Shown here piece after piece: positions 10,962-24,028 of a stretch of DNA of 45,672 nucleotides. The stretch covers positions 1-45,672 of the forward strand of contig NW_003546286.1 in the NCBI RefSeq assembly GCF_000090795.2. Direction: 5' to 3'. Below the pieces are notes generated by a model. That model saw only the letters and a list, made by a program, of their open reading frames with translations. It had not been told where the DNA came from and did not search any database. The DNA comes from Amphimedon queenslandica (lineage: Eukaryota; Porifera; Demospongiae; Haplosclerida; Niphatidae). The first letter of the stretch is position 1. Each line of letters opens with the position of its first letter. The position numbers were made by a program, and so were the translations under genes.

Positions 10962-13349
10962 TTATTGAAGGATGCAGCCTGATTCTGTCTTAGGTTGTGG
11001 ATGCTTTGCCGGTGCAATGTCTGGCTCTGGGACTGGAGCTATTTCCTCCTGACTGGCAGCAGCCTACAAGAGGAAAGAGGTACATGTAAGTAAGAAAATA
11101 AGAAAAGAGAAAGGAAACAATACAATGAGAAGGGATATGAAAGATAATGAAAGAGATGCAAAGAAGGACAAACAGGAAAGAGTAAGGGATATAGAAATAG
11201 AGAAAGCATATACATGTACATGCATGATTGTCTTTCATAAACTACAATATTCACTACACTAATGTACATGTACATATATAATGCTATTGCTACTTATTAT
11301 CATTATAGTTACAATGTACCTTTGATTCATAGGTGGGTCCTTCTCCTTGCCCTGATCCTTCTGGTACATTAAAAGCAGCATACACCTCTTCAGTCCATAG
11401 TGGGTGGTGAGGAGGGAGAGTGAAGTCTTCAGGAGTTGCTAGACCAAATACTTGTTGCTTTGGTATCTCAGGTAACTCGCTGGGGACAGTCTGATAGTAT
11501 CTGAGAGAGAGAGAGAGAGGAAAGGGAAGAGAAGAAGGCAAATATTGTAAAAAGCAAAAAACATACATGAATATGCAATACACTAATGCAGGACTGATTG
11601 ACTGATTCACTGCATGTTTTTTCTTACATGAATCCATTTTCTCTCTCGCTCTTGTCCAAGTGTAGCTTAATCATTGGTGCTAGTTTCTGAAAGAATGGAT
11701 GATACTCCGGCTTAGCTATGGTCCCTGCTCCCTTTGTCTTTGCATACTTTCCGCATATTTTAGTAGCACATTCACATACTATGGAGAGAGACAGCCAGGA
11801 AGGAGGGACATAGGGTAATGTACAAAAAGGGACTTACAAAACTTGCTGTGCTGTAGGACACGGACAGAAGCTCCACATTTCTCCTGTTCCAGTAATTCTT
11901 TACCATAAAAGCAATATGCCTAAAATTATTATACTTTAACTAATAGCACTAATGCACAAGATATTCTTTACATATGCTTCATATATTGATCCTTTGAGCT
12001 GAAGATAAGCTGTCCACTTGCCAAACTGAGTCTGGTCTAGTGTCTTAAGGGCATCAGCTACATATATGTACATTAATTGTGAAAACAAAAAATTAATAAC
12101 AATTAGTTTAGATGTACATGTATTATTATATGAACATTGCACATATCATAATCTCACCTGCTAATACAAATAGATTTGAAGTCTCCAGTGAGAGTGAGTA
12201 AATAATTGAGGCTTTATGGTTCAGCTCAAGAGCTCTTGCCACTGTCACTATAAGCAGAAGTACATGTACATGTAAAAGCCACAATGTACATGTACATGTA
12301 AATGTTTGCATTACAAAACACTCTTTATGTCATGTATAAAGTGAATGGACTGTGAATAGGAAAATATATTGTGTAGGAACGTGACAAAAACTAACTGGAA
12401 CATTATTATTACAAAGTTTTAAAGCAACTTTAAAAATCTATAAAAAATCGAATTTCGATCGGGATCAGCTCAATCTTTCCATGCAATATAAAATCATGTA
12501 CATGATGCATCAGATAAAGCTAACCTTCCTGTGCCTCAGCCTGAGATTGCTGTGCATAAGCATCAATGACTCTTGAGTCTGTATCAACACCTTTCTCAGG
12601 CGAGGCTGGGAGTCGAGAGAGAAGGTTCTCTTTGATGTGTAGGAACATCCCGGCCGATATCTTTAAACTGCGATGGACCTCTTTAGCAACCTCCATTGAT
12701 ATCTCATCGCTTGATGCCAAGTGCATGGCGTGTTTTGAGTGCCATATGGCCATGTTGGTTACTATTGCAATCAGCTCAAACATGGCATCTGAGTGAATAC
12801 TAGAAAAGGTAAGCAAATAAAGAAAAATTAAAAAATACATGCTATTTTTAAAAAGCATTGATATTATACAAATTTGTTATTTTTAATATCAAACTAACAA
12901 GAGGTCTGCCAGTTTTCATAGCAACATGTTGTTTATTAAAATAACTTTAAAAATAACTATTTAATTATTGAATTACCTTGGGACTCGCCCGCCAAGAGTA
13001 TTCGTCCACTTGAACAAGGTCTGAGTGCGTAGTTTACTGTCTCCTCCATTAGGAGCATCAACTAGTCCTCGAATGAGACCAATGTATTCTGTAAATGCAA
13101 CAGTTAGGTCTTCGACTGAATTGGCATGATTATTAAATAGTTCTAACAGCCTCTGTCTGGTGACCTTTAACTGACTGAAGATAAAAATAACAAAAAAATG
13201 ATATATAAATATTAAAATTATCAGACTAAGTGTTTCTAGTCTCACGTTATTAATTCATCACATTTGCTTCCTTTGGCACATTTCTTTAGTCCATCAAATT
13301 TCATGGGCTGTGTAGCTTTTATAGGATTCCTGTGGAACCAGTGAGCCAT
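10962..13349 (-). CDS. BROX: BRO1-domain protein BROX with C-terminal CaaX box
   Basis: BROX is an ESCRT-associated BRO1-domain protein that binds CHMP4/CHMP5 and acts at membranes, including the nuclear envelope. Exons (minus): 13349-13246, 13174-12977, 12799-12525, 12247-12158, 12057-11972, 11919-11838, 11778-11628, 11500-11320, 11063-10962, giving 422 aa (human 411). The start MAHWFHRNPIKAT matches human MTHWFHRNPLKAT. Further matches are RQRLLELF, KEVHRSLKISAGMF, QAEAQEVTVARALEL, KTKGAGT and ERENGFIYYQTVP. The last four residues are CILQ, a CaaX box whose terminal Q predicts farnesylation, as in human BROX (CYIS). It is head to head with PARP1. Confidence 0.96.
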
Positions 13350-13502
13350 TGAGAGACGAGCAGAGAGTGCTAGAGAAGATGATAGTGCAATGAAATAAGA
13401 TTTAGTCCAGAATTGTGACAGTCATATGATATAAACCACGCCCACCATGAATTAGGCAATCACGCCTTCGGCCACGCCTGTTCAAGACCCACGTGCTACA
13501 TT
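13350..13502. promoter_or_regulatory. Bidirectional promoter region BROX/PARP1
   Basis: 153 bp between divergent start codons. It contains a CCACGCCC GC/KLF-type box (about 13437), GATATAAA (about 13430) and an E-box CACGTG (13490-13495). Function is inferred from position and motifs only. Confidence 0.6.
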
Positions 13503-16500
13503 ATGGCGGACGACGACCCACCATACAGGACAGAATATGCCAAATCCAACCGCTCTTCTTGTAAAGCCTGCCGTGAAACGATTGCCAAAGACTCCCTGAG
13601 GATGGCCAGGATGGTTCAGGTAAGAAAAACAATCACCGAGTGATTTTTATACAAATTATTTTTTATTTATTTTTAGGCTCCTAATTTTGACGCTAAAGTG
13701 AATGGTGAATTGTATACAATATTTATTTTCTTTTTATTTTTAGATTCCTCATTGGTATCATTTTAGTTGTTTTTTTGGTCCTAAAATGAAGCTGGTATCA
13801 GTCTCACAGATTGGTGGGATGGGTGGGCTCAGGTGGGACGATCAACAAAAAATTCAAGCAAAAATTGATGGAGGGGGAGGAGCTACTGCAGGGTAAACAT
13901 ATACATGTACATATGCACATGCTTTTTTTTACAAATTTTGATTTATTTTAAACCAGCTGGCGTCTATTTTATTTTTAATAATAATAGTAAGAAACGTAAG
14001 AAGGGTAAGTCTGCAGATGGAGAAGAAAACGCCACAAAAAAGCAGAAGAAGACCGAAAGCCCTGAAGACAAAGCTCTGAGGGTAAGTCACCATTGTGTGG
14101 TTCTCCTTTGATTCAATGGCTTTCGTAGGAACAGAATGAAATGATATGGAAGATTCGTGACAAGCTAGAGAGTCACCTAACCAAGGGAGAGTTAAAGGAC
14201 CTACTGGATGCAAACGGACAAGCTATTCCTAAAGGAGAGAGTTGTGTATGTCACGTACCTTCCCCCTAACTTCCCTATATTTACTTCCGTTGTATCTCTC
14301 CATCTTTTGCTTAATAATCCTTTATTTCTTCCTTTTCTCTTAGATATTAGATGCTTGTGCTGATGGTATGGTGTTTGGCTCGTTAGGTTTATGTGAGGAG
14401 TGTGGGGGACAGCTAAGGGTAAGGACCCACTCGTACTCTTGTGCCGGCTTTATCTCTGATTGGACCAAATGCACCAACACCACCACAGAGGCAAAGAGAA
14501 GGAAATGGGTCATACCAAAGCAGCTAAAGGAATATGATTTCTTGTTAGTCATTTTTTGCATAATGTATACATATATACTGATCTTAAACACTCTCTTTTT
14601 TTTGTCTTGTCTTTTTATAGGAAGTCATACAAGTATGTCCCTAGGACTCGTGTGTTTCCTGAGGCTCCGCCCACACCCTCTCCAAGCGTTGGGAGTATAG
14701 CATCGTCAAGCTCACAGCAACCAATGTATGTTCTAATTAATGAGCACCTGCATGTAAATGCATATATTAAATTACCCTCTTTCTTTATATCCTTTTGACC
14801 ACATGACACAATAGTAGAGTACATTATTTATTTGTGTCTTTATTTTCTCTTTAGTGATCCCAGTAAACCTCTATCAGGTTTTAAAATAGCCTCCTCTGGT
14901 CGTCTCTCTAAAACAAAGGGTGAGCTGAAGAAGCTCATAGTCTCGCTTGGAGGAGAGATGTCATCGACAGTCAATCGTAACACGACCCTCCTCATCAGCA
15001 ATGAAGCCGAAGTTGAAGAGAACTCCTCCACTGCTATATGTGCTGCGTCCCGTTATCAGATACCAGTCGTTGATATTGAGTATCTTGATGATGTCGCTAG
15101 TGGGGACGCACTGGGAAAGGTCAAGTCTCACACTATTAGTTCTTGGACTGCGTCTCCTCACCTTGAGGGATCTAACGGAAGAGAGGAAACTGACTCGGCT
15201 GTATTTGAAAAAGGTGAATGAGATGAGAGAGACAAAGTCATTCATATTTGTGTGGATTACAATGTACAATCAATTTATTCATTATCAATTTATCATAACT
15301 ATGTACATGATGTGCATTTACTAGCTGTTATTAATTTATTATCATTAATATTAATTTTTCTAGTTCCGCTAACAGTCAAAATGAAAGTGAAAGGAGGAGG
15401 TGTTGTTGATCCCGACAGTGGTAAGCTGATGTGGATATTAGTCATGAATAATATTAGTTGCTAATAAGAGTTTTTTTGTTGGTTGTTGTGTATCATGCAC
15501 TGTATATAGCTTGTAATTTTTTGCAGAATTTATTTAATGTATAACTAATAGAGTTATGGTAAATGATCATTTCTTTATTTACTTATTAAATAGGTTTGGA
15601 CAGTAGCCATCACATCTACGAGCAGTCTGGTGAGAAGTATACCGCTGTTCTTGGTCTCGTTGACATTACCAAAGGAACTAATTCATATTATAAGTTGCAG
15701 CTCTTGGAGTCAGACAGTGGAAAGAGCTACTATCTGTTCAGAGCCTGGGGGCGTGTTGGTACTACCATTGGAGGGAACAAACTAGAGGCAAGTTTTATAC
15801 ACAGCTGTGTATTTGACGATGAGACCATGTACTATAATAGTACAGGGTATTTCATCAAAAATGACTAGGAGAGAATTTTTAAATTATATATTTTTTCTGA
15901 TGCATATACATGTTCTTATGTTGTGTAGCAAGTTCGAGCTGATTCCGATCAAAATTGGATTTTTTAATGAATTTTTAAAGTTACTCAAAAATTGGGCCAA
16001 AGTCCCTGTACTATAGTACAGGGTACTTGGCCAAATTTCACGAAAATTGACTAGGAGAGAATTCTTCATTTTTATAATTTTATCTGATACGTATACATGT
16101 TCTTATGTTGTGTAGCAAGTTTGAGCTGATTTCAATCAAAATTGGATTTTTTATGAATTTTTAAATTTGCTCAAAAATTGGGCCAAAGTCCCTGTACTAT
16201 AGTACATGGTCTTGGGTCAAATTTTGCCAAAATTGAAAAGGAGAGAATTCTCCACTTTTGTGATTTTTTCTGATGCATATACATGTACTTACGTTGTATA
16301 GAAACTTTGAGTTGATTCCGATCAAAATTGGAACTAATGGGTTTTTCGCTTGTCACGGATTTCGTGACAATGGAACTAATGAGTTTTTGATGCATATACA
16401 TGTATATGTACTTATGTTGCATAGGAAATTTTTACTGATTACATGAGCCTCTCTCCACTTATTCTTTTTATTTATTTTGTTATTATTATTATTATTATTG

Positions 16501-19500
16501 GAATTAGGATTTTGGATATGATTTGGACGATGCTTTGAGCGAGTTCCTCCGACTCTATCAAGAGAAGACCGGCACCAGCTGGCACATCAGGAAGCATGCA
16601 AGGAAAGTCCCTGGAAAGTTCTATCCTATTGATATCGACTATGGCGAAGAGGAAGGTCCCAGTTTGAGCCTTTCGGGAGCCGGCAGCAATTCAAAACTAG
16701 CCCCAGAGATACAGGATTTAATAAAAATGATATTTGACATACAGAAAATGAAGGATGCCATGATGGAGTTTGAAGTGAGAGGGAGGAAGGAAATCGTACA
16801 CGTACAATGTACATGTATAATATACAATGTATATATTAGTTATAGGGACGCATGCAATAAGTTTGCAATTGATTTTAAATGGCTGAATTTGGGAAGATTT
16901 GTGAAATTTATAGCCTGGAGAGCTGTATTAAATAATTTTCATGTACATGTGCTCTTTCTCTTTATGTATGTATTATACATGTATTAATTATAGGGACGCA
17001 TGATCACATGCACTAAGTTGGAAATTGATTTAAAATGGCTGAATGTGGGGATTGGGGGAAATAATTTTTCCAGTGGATTTGTGAAATTTGTAGCCATTGA
17101 GAGTTGTATTACATAATTCATAATTTTCATGTACATGTGCGCTTTCTCTTTATTAGATTGATATGAAGAAGATGCCACTCGGTAAGTTATCAAAGCGTCA
17201 GATCCTCTCTGCCTACTCCGTCCTAAACGAGTTACAAAATGAGCTAACGGGAGCCAAGAATCCTTCGAGAATACTGGACGGGTCCAACAGGTTCTACACG
17301 CTCATTCCTCATGATTTTGGGATGGCCAAACCGCCACTCCTGGAGACCGAAGAAATGATAAAATCAAAGATACTGATGCTAGACAATTTGAAAGAGATTG
17401 AGATTGCTTATTCTTTGTTGAAGACGGAGGGTGAAGGCTCGGCCGACAAGGATCCTCTTGATATTCATTACGAGAAACTCAAGACGAACATGAGCGTCCT
17501 CGATAAAGAGAGCGAAGAGTTTAAGAGACTCGTGGAGTACGTGGCAAATACGCATGCTGCCACGCACAACCAGTACCAACTTGAAGTCCAAGAGGTTTTT
17601 AATCTGGAGCGACACGGAGAGAAGAAACGTTACAAGCCGTTCTCAAAGCTTGAGAACAGGATGCTACTGTGGCATGGATCAAGACTGACCAATTTTGTGG
17701 GAATATTATCCCAAGGTAAAGAAACTATAGCAATAGTCAAGTGTATTAAATATAACTATTCTCCATTTGCCTTATGTTTTTTATAAGAAAGCTGCTTTAA
17801 AACACTTTCTCTTTTACACATTAGCATATTCCTTGTATCCCATAGGTTTACGTATAGCTCCACCCGAGGCCCCAGTGACAGGGTATATGTTTGGTAAAGG
17901 AGTGTATTTTGCCGACATGGTTTCAAAGAGTGCTAATTATTGCTGGACTAGTCCCCAGAGCCCAGTGGGTCTCATGCTACTCTGTGAGGTGGCACTGGGT
18001 AACATGTAAGTAGGAGGGACTGGCTTTAGAAGGATTTAAATCTGCTCCCCAATGTGGCTCTAGTTTGATCACATTTTGTGATTACAATTTTATAATAAAA
18101 ACCTGGATTAGCATTCTCTTTGTACATTTAATAGCATACTGCCCTAAATGACAGTGATCCAACGGTAATAGATTTATCTGCTACTTATCAAATATTGTGC
18201 ACTCTCTGTTTTGGTATTGACATCACCAAGAACAGGCAGTGTTTTATGATAATCCTCTTTGCTAATGATTCTTAGGAAACATCATCATCATTGTTTTGTT
18301 TTTCATACTTAAACTGTTTGTTATTGTACAGTAAGGTATGTGGCACTCATTAATTAACATACATGTACATGTAGAAGGAATTTCCTGTCCAAAAGATGCA
18401 TACATGTAGTTATGTACACATCTATTTTTATTACATGTGCTAGTAAATTAGTTATCCTTCTTGTTTCTTTTTATTTTTGATGTTATTATTATTTATGACA
18501 TGAAACCAATTAGAGTTTCCTCTCCTAAAGATGTTAATGATGTGTAAATGCTAAGTTTGTTTCTATTCCAATTTCCTGCACTAGTTCGGGCTGTTTGTTA
18601 TGCTTGGAGTAGTAATTGACATGTTTCCTTATTTTCATAGACATTTTGTCGCAATTGTTGCAGTACTAATCAACACATGCTCATAGTACATATCCCACAC
18701 ACCTTAATGCATGTTTTCATTGTTACTACCTTCAAGTTCTACCCTGTACTATAAGTACAGGACTTTGGCCAAATTTTGCCAAAAACAACTTGGAGAGAAT
18801 TCTCCATTTTTATAAATTTTTCTAATACATATACATGTTCTATTTTGTGTAGCAAGTTTGAGCTGACTCTGATAAAAATTGGATTTTTACGAATTTTTAA
18901 AGTTACTGTATTGTATTTATCATAATGCATGCTTTGTGGGAAACACGGTGCAATTTAATTTTTGTAGAAAGTTTAATTATTTACCTATTATTTTTTAAAA
19001 TGGTTATACATGTACATAAAAGTTCTTTACCTTTCCTACCTTCATTTGCTATCCCTCCCTACCTTCATTACTCCCATTATCTCTTAGGTATGAGAGGGAA
19101 CACGCTGATTACATTACTAGTCTGCCAGCTGGTAAGCACAGCACTAAAGGTATTGGCAGGACTGCACCTGATCCTACTAGTAATTACGTGAGTGAATCTG
19201 GAGCCATTATACCAATGGGTAAAGGAACAACCAGTTCCTCAAGGAGCACATCACTCCTTTATAATGAGTAAGTCCACATCTAATGATGAATAGGAAATGT
19301 TGCCAAGATGTTAATTGGACAAGTTTTGACATTTTTTGGATGAAAGAATGAAGTCAATGCTATATTTTGATATCATTTCTTGTCTGTGTGTACACAACAA
19401 AGAGGCAAATTATCTGAAACATGTAGCTATAGTACTCCTCCCTTCATTTCTCTTTATTAATTAATGTGTTTCCTCTTTGTGTAGGTACATTGTGTACGAC

Positions 19501-19557
19501 GTGGCTCAGATTAACATGAAGTATCTCATTAAAATGAACTTTAAGTATCGTCGCTGA
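13503..19557 (+). CDS. PARP1: Poly(ADP-ribose) polymerase 1, lacking zinc finger 2
   Basis: DNA-break sensor that makes poly(ADP-ribose) from NAD+ in the nucleus. Exons: 13503-13619, 13677-13697, 13744-13892, 13988-14081, 14129-14245, 14344-14543, 14621-14725, 14855-15213, 15364-15420, 15594-15787, 16508-16774, 17157-17715, 17846-18005, 19088-19267, 19485-19557; 883 aa (human 1014). Domains in order: one PARP zinc finger of the Zn1 type (C20, C23, H52, C55; [28 protein letters not shown]), a basic nuclear-localisation stretch (about 96-125), Zn3/PADR1 (C183, C186, C199, C209), BRCT (about 270-360), WGR (RAWGRVGT), helical domain ([12 protein letters not shown]) and ADP-ribosyltransferase with H733 (LLWHGS), Y767 (GKGVYFADM) and E860 (NEYIVYD), the full H-Y-E triad. 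The finger corresponding to human Zn2 is absent; the intron between the flanking exons is only 95 bp. The intron after exon 10 uses a GC donor. Confidence 0.95.
15836..16432. mobile_element. Tandem array of about three ~180-bp TIR elements in a PARP1 intron
   Basis: Three head-to-tail units, each starting near AGTACAGGG or AGTACATGG and ending CAAAGTCCCTGTACT. The palindromic junction CCCTGTACTATAGTACAGGG is exact at about 16009-16028, and a close variant lies at about 16190. The third unit is diverged and carries a small inserted or duplicated segment (GGAACTAATGGGTTTTT). It occupies most of the GC-AG intron 15788-16507. Confidence 0.75.
18742..18910. mobile_element. Dispersed ~180-bp TIR element in a PARP1 intron
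   Basis: Begins CCCTGTACTATAAGTACAGG and contains AGCAAGTTTGAGCTGA and AATACATATACATG. It is a single copy truncated at its right end, in the 1.1-kb intron between 18005 and 19088; the rest of that intron shows nothing recognisable. Confidence 0.7.
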
Positions 19558-19903
19558 CCTGAAACAACACTGTCACGAGAGTAGGAGTTTCATTTCTTAT
19601 TTTTGTTTGGGATCCTACCTGTCCTTGTTTCCATTAGATTTTGTTATTTAGCAACCATTAGCTCTTTCCATTGTGTGTATCATCATTTAACCTGAACCAC
19701 TTTCCTATGAACATTTATTAATTTTTGTTCTCTCAATGTTCTGTATGCCCCACCCACACTTATTAATATCAAGAGGTGTGTCATCAAATACCTTAATATC
19801 AAACAATCAACTGCATTATATCATTAGATGTAAAATATTTAGACAGATGCAATGTCAAGTCAATAATAATTATTTTTCTTAATAAATTCGAAAAGATACA
19901 ACC
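19558..19903. other. Convergent 3' regions of PARP1 and RPS27A with a MITE fragment
   Basis: Bases 19570-19625 (TGTCACGAGAGTAGGAG to GATCCTACCTGTCCTTG) are one arm of the GTAGGATTC palindromic MITE, directly downstream of the PARP1 stop. TTTATT at 19714-19719 is a candidate minus-strand polyadenylation signal for RPS27A. An AATAAA at 19881-19886 could serve PARP1, in which case the two 3' ends overlap. Confidence 0.55.
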
Positions 19904-20612
<709 letters not shown>

Positions 20613-20766
20613 CTTGCCCCTATTTTAACAAAAATAGTTTAAGTGATTTTTTTAATCTTTTCTACAATGTATTCCATGCATTTATAGAGTTGAAAAACTC
20701 AGCAAACTAACCTCTTTGTGGCGTCTTTCTGTAAAAATCCTTCACGTGGTCTCGAAGAACCTTTTC

Positions 20767-20778
20767 TGCGCATGCGCA
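20767..20778. promoter_or_regulatory. NRF1-type palindrome upstream of RPS27A
   Basis: TGCGCATGCGCA is a perfect match to the palindromic NRF-1 consensus. It lies 55 bp from the donor of the RPS27A 5' untranslated exon, and CACGTG follows at 20743-20748. NRF1 sites are typical of housekeeping and translation genes; use here is inferred. Confidence 0.6.
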
Positions 20779-21093
20779 GATCTTTTGTACGCCATTGTGC
20801 ACATTTCTAATTGGCGCACACGTGTGTAATCAATTCTGGGGAGGATCAGGATCAGAAGTGATCTAGGAGGAAGTTGCTAAGTGGATTCATCTGTTGTTAT
20901 GCCAACGACTCTGGAATGCCAGCTGGTTTAGAAATTGGCCAATCAGAGCCGGCCCTGCTTGCCTTGCAAATGCAACAGTCAGGGTGGGTGTGTGCAATAT
21001 AACCAGCCCGCCAAGGAATTAAATTATCCACAGATCCTCTTCGTGTAGCCCCTTGAACCAAATCAATTCCAAGCACTCACTCATTCAAAAGAA
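20779..21093. promoter_or_regulatory. Intergenic promoter region RPS27A/calmodulin 1
   Basis: Holds the calmodulin 1 promoter side: a CCAAT box in TTGGCCAATCAGAGCC (about 20934) and an AATATAAC TATA-like motif at about 20997, roughly 95 bp before the ATG. Confidence 0.5.
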
Positions 21094-21682
<589 letters not shown>

Positions 21683-22263
21683 AAACTGTCACAGCAGCAA
21701 CTCACACATAATTAATATTTGATGTGACATTATGCCAAGATACCAATTAATGTATTCCATGCTTTATTTTCATCCTTGATTTGATGAGATAGTCTAGTGT
21801 TGTTTAAAGAATTTTTTTTATTAATTTTGAAGTGGTACGGTTCAATAGTTATTGGGGTGGTACTGAATGTTGAGGTATACATAATGTGTAGTAGTGTTTG
21901 CAATTGATTTCATCCATGATCAATTTGTGAATTAGCATAATTTATTTATATTTAATGATTTTGTAACTACTTTCATAGCCCATTGCCTAATTGACGAATT
22001 AGCACTGTGGCTGTATATTTTTCACTAATCATTTGAAGCTAGTCTAGTTATTAATGTTTATTAACTATCTGTGTCTGGCTCATATCCAATTATCATGACT
22101 AACTACTGTTGGAATGGACCAGTTACAAAGATTGCTGCATGATCTCTAAATGCAGCACTGACACTTGTAGCTCTACATAAGTAGCCCTGTACCTGTTATT
22201 ACCTGGCAAAGCTCAGTAAAGGATTCTATTCTAGACTAGTAATCTTTTGGTGGGTAGGAAAAG
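21683..22263. other. Intergenic, calmodulin 1 to calmodulin 2
   Basis: AT-rich; no gene or repeat family recognised. It contains the calmodulin 1 3' untranslated region and the calmodulin 2 promoter. Confidence 0.5.
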
Positions 22264-22989
22264 ATGTCTACTGCAGTAAGAACATATAAATCTTTTTTGA
22301 GCTTCTTTTCTGATAGAAAAGTCCAGATCAATTCACTGAAGAGCAAGTAGCTGAATTTAAGGAAGCTTTCTCTCTCTTTGACAAAGATGGTGATGGAGCT
22401 ATCACCACAAAGGAGCTTGGGACTGTCATGAGGTCACTTGGCCAGAAACCAACAGAGGCTGAGCTGAAGGACATACTCAATGAAATTGACATTGATGGTA
22501 ACGGTACCATCGACTTCCCTGAGTTCCTTACCATGATGGCTCAAAGATCAAACAGTGACACTAGAGATGAGATCAAAGAGGCTTTCCGTGTCTTTGACAA
22601 AGATGGCAATGGTTTTATTTCTAGCGAAGAGCTTCGTCAAGTGATGACAAATCTGGGAGAGAACTTGACCGATGAGGAGGTGGATGATATGATACGTGAA
22701 GCAGATCTTGATGGAGATGGTCAAGTCAACTATGAAGGTAATAATATATTTTGGCCAATAGCCAGGGTCACAAGAGAGGGGGTGGCAATAAAAGGGAGTG
22801 AAAACTGACAAGTAGGATTAAATATCAGTTGATATCACAAATACAAAGAGACTGCCAACTCAAAAGGGAAGTGTCATGTCACCCCAAATTAATAATCTCC
22901 CTGGCTATGGTTCTGAGATTGTTTGAATTATAAATCATGAAATTTTTCATTTCTTTACAGAGTTTGTCAAGATGATGACCAATAAGTGA
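22264..22989 (+). CDS. Calmodulin-like protein (copy 2)
   Basis: Exons: 22264-22275, 22317-22737, 22961-22989; 153 aa. Starts [18 protein letters not shown]. Four intact EF loops: [48 protein letters not shown]. The central linker is one residue shorter than in copy 1 ([13 protein letters not shown] against [14 protein letters not shown]) and has lost acidic character; the tail is EFVKMMTNK. The last intron position (after Y-E) is the same as in copies 1 and 3, showing tandem duplication. Likely a diverged or tissue-specific sensor. Confidence 0.93.
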
Positions 22990-23467
22990 TAGCAAAGAGA
23001 TTTTTTAAATAATGTGTTTTGTTATTTTATTAGTAAACTCATGTTATTGTATAGCTCATCAAAATTGTTGTAATGACAAAGTCAGTAATTTCGCTTTCAT
23101 TTATATAACTATTAATTTTGGTTTCATTCTACGTCCCTACATCTATTCTGCGGCATATTATAGGCTGGGGAGTGGTCTGGCTAGCTAGACTAGGATATTT
23201 ATTACTGTTCGAACTATTTAGAAGCCATACAACAGTGTGAAGTGTAAACATTCATCAGGATGTAGATCACTCTTGACCAATCAAAGCAGCTCGATGTGCT
23301 AAATGTAGCAGTTTAGATTGCATGAACGATAACAACCAGTCTACTGGAGGATGTGACCAATCAGAATAAGTCTTGCATCTATCCCAAATGCAACACTTGG
23401 GAATACACTCTGATATAATAGCTAGCAGATAGCTTGAGCTACTCAGTGTATCCACATTTGAAGGAAG
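22990..23467. other. Intergenic, calmodulin 2 to calmodulin 3, with promoter motifs
   Basis: Two CCAAT boxes (GACCAATCAAAGC at about 23276 and GACCAATCAGAATAAG at about 23354) and a TATA-like GATATAATA at about 23412 precede the copy 3 ATG, a compact promoter layout. A transposon-terminus remnant lies at 23161-23192. Confidence 0.5.
23161..23192 (-). mobile_element. Solo terminal repeat of the TAGTCTCGCTAGCC element
   Basis: TAGGCTGGGGAGTGGTCTGG followed by CTAGCTAGACTA matches the right terminus of the element at 43849-45200 with a few changes. No partner terminus was seen nearby. Confidence 0.6.
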
Positions 23468-24028
23468 ATGTCTGCTGCAGTAAGATCAACTCCTAAGTGA
23501 TCATTAATTTATCTTTTCTAGGTACAGGGTGTATCTGAGAAACTTAGTGAAGAGCAAGTAGCTGAATTTAAGGAAGCTTTCTCTCTCTTCGACAAAGATG
23601 GTGATGGAACCATCACTACAAAGGAGCTTGGAGTTGTCATGAGGTCACTTGGTCAGAATCCAACAGAGGCTGAGCTACAAGACATGATCAATGAAGTTGA
23701 CATTGACGGTAATGGTACCATCGACTTCCCTGAGTTCCTTACCATGATGGCTCGGAAATCAAAAGGCGGTGACTCGGAAGAAGAGATAAAGGAAGCATTC
23801 CGAGTCTTTGACAAAGATGGTAATGGCTTCATTTCTAGTGAAGAACTTCGTCAAGTGATGGTGAACCTAGGGGAAGACCTCTCGAAAGAGGAGATTGATG
23901 AGATGATACGTGAAGCAGATATTGACGGAGACGGTCAAGTCAACTATGAAGGTAATCTTGGTGATTGAATTGTTGATGTATTGTTATGATTCATTTGAAT
24001 AGAATTTGTAAAGATGATGAGTCATTGA
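23468..24028 (+). CDS. Calmodulin-like protein (copy 3)
   Basis: Exons: 23468-23479, 23522-23951, 24003-24028; 155 aa. The N terminus is extended ([20 protein letters not shown]). EF loops [36 protein letters not shown] and [12 protein letters not shown] are intact. The linker is [14 protein letters not shown]; the tail is shortened to EFVKMMSH, losing the terminal lysine. The last intron is about 50 bp. Its coding bases are very close to copies 1 and 2 in the loops. AATAAA at 24295-24300 is a candidate polyadenylation signal. Confidence 0.93.

Noticed and set aside
15804-16069. Open frames over 15804-16069 as possible genes
   Set aside because: They lie in the TIR-element array of a PARP1 intron and match no protein.
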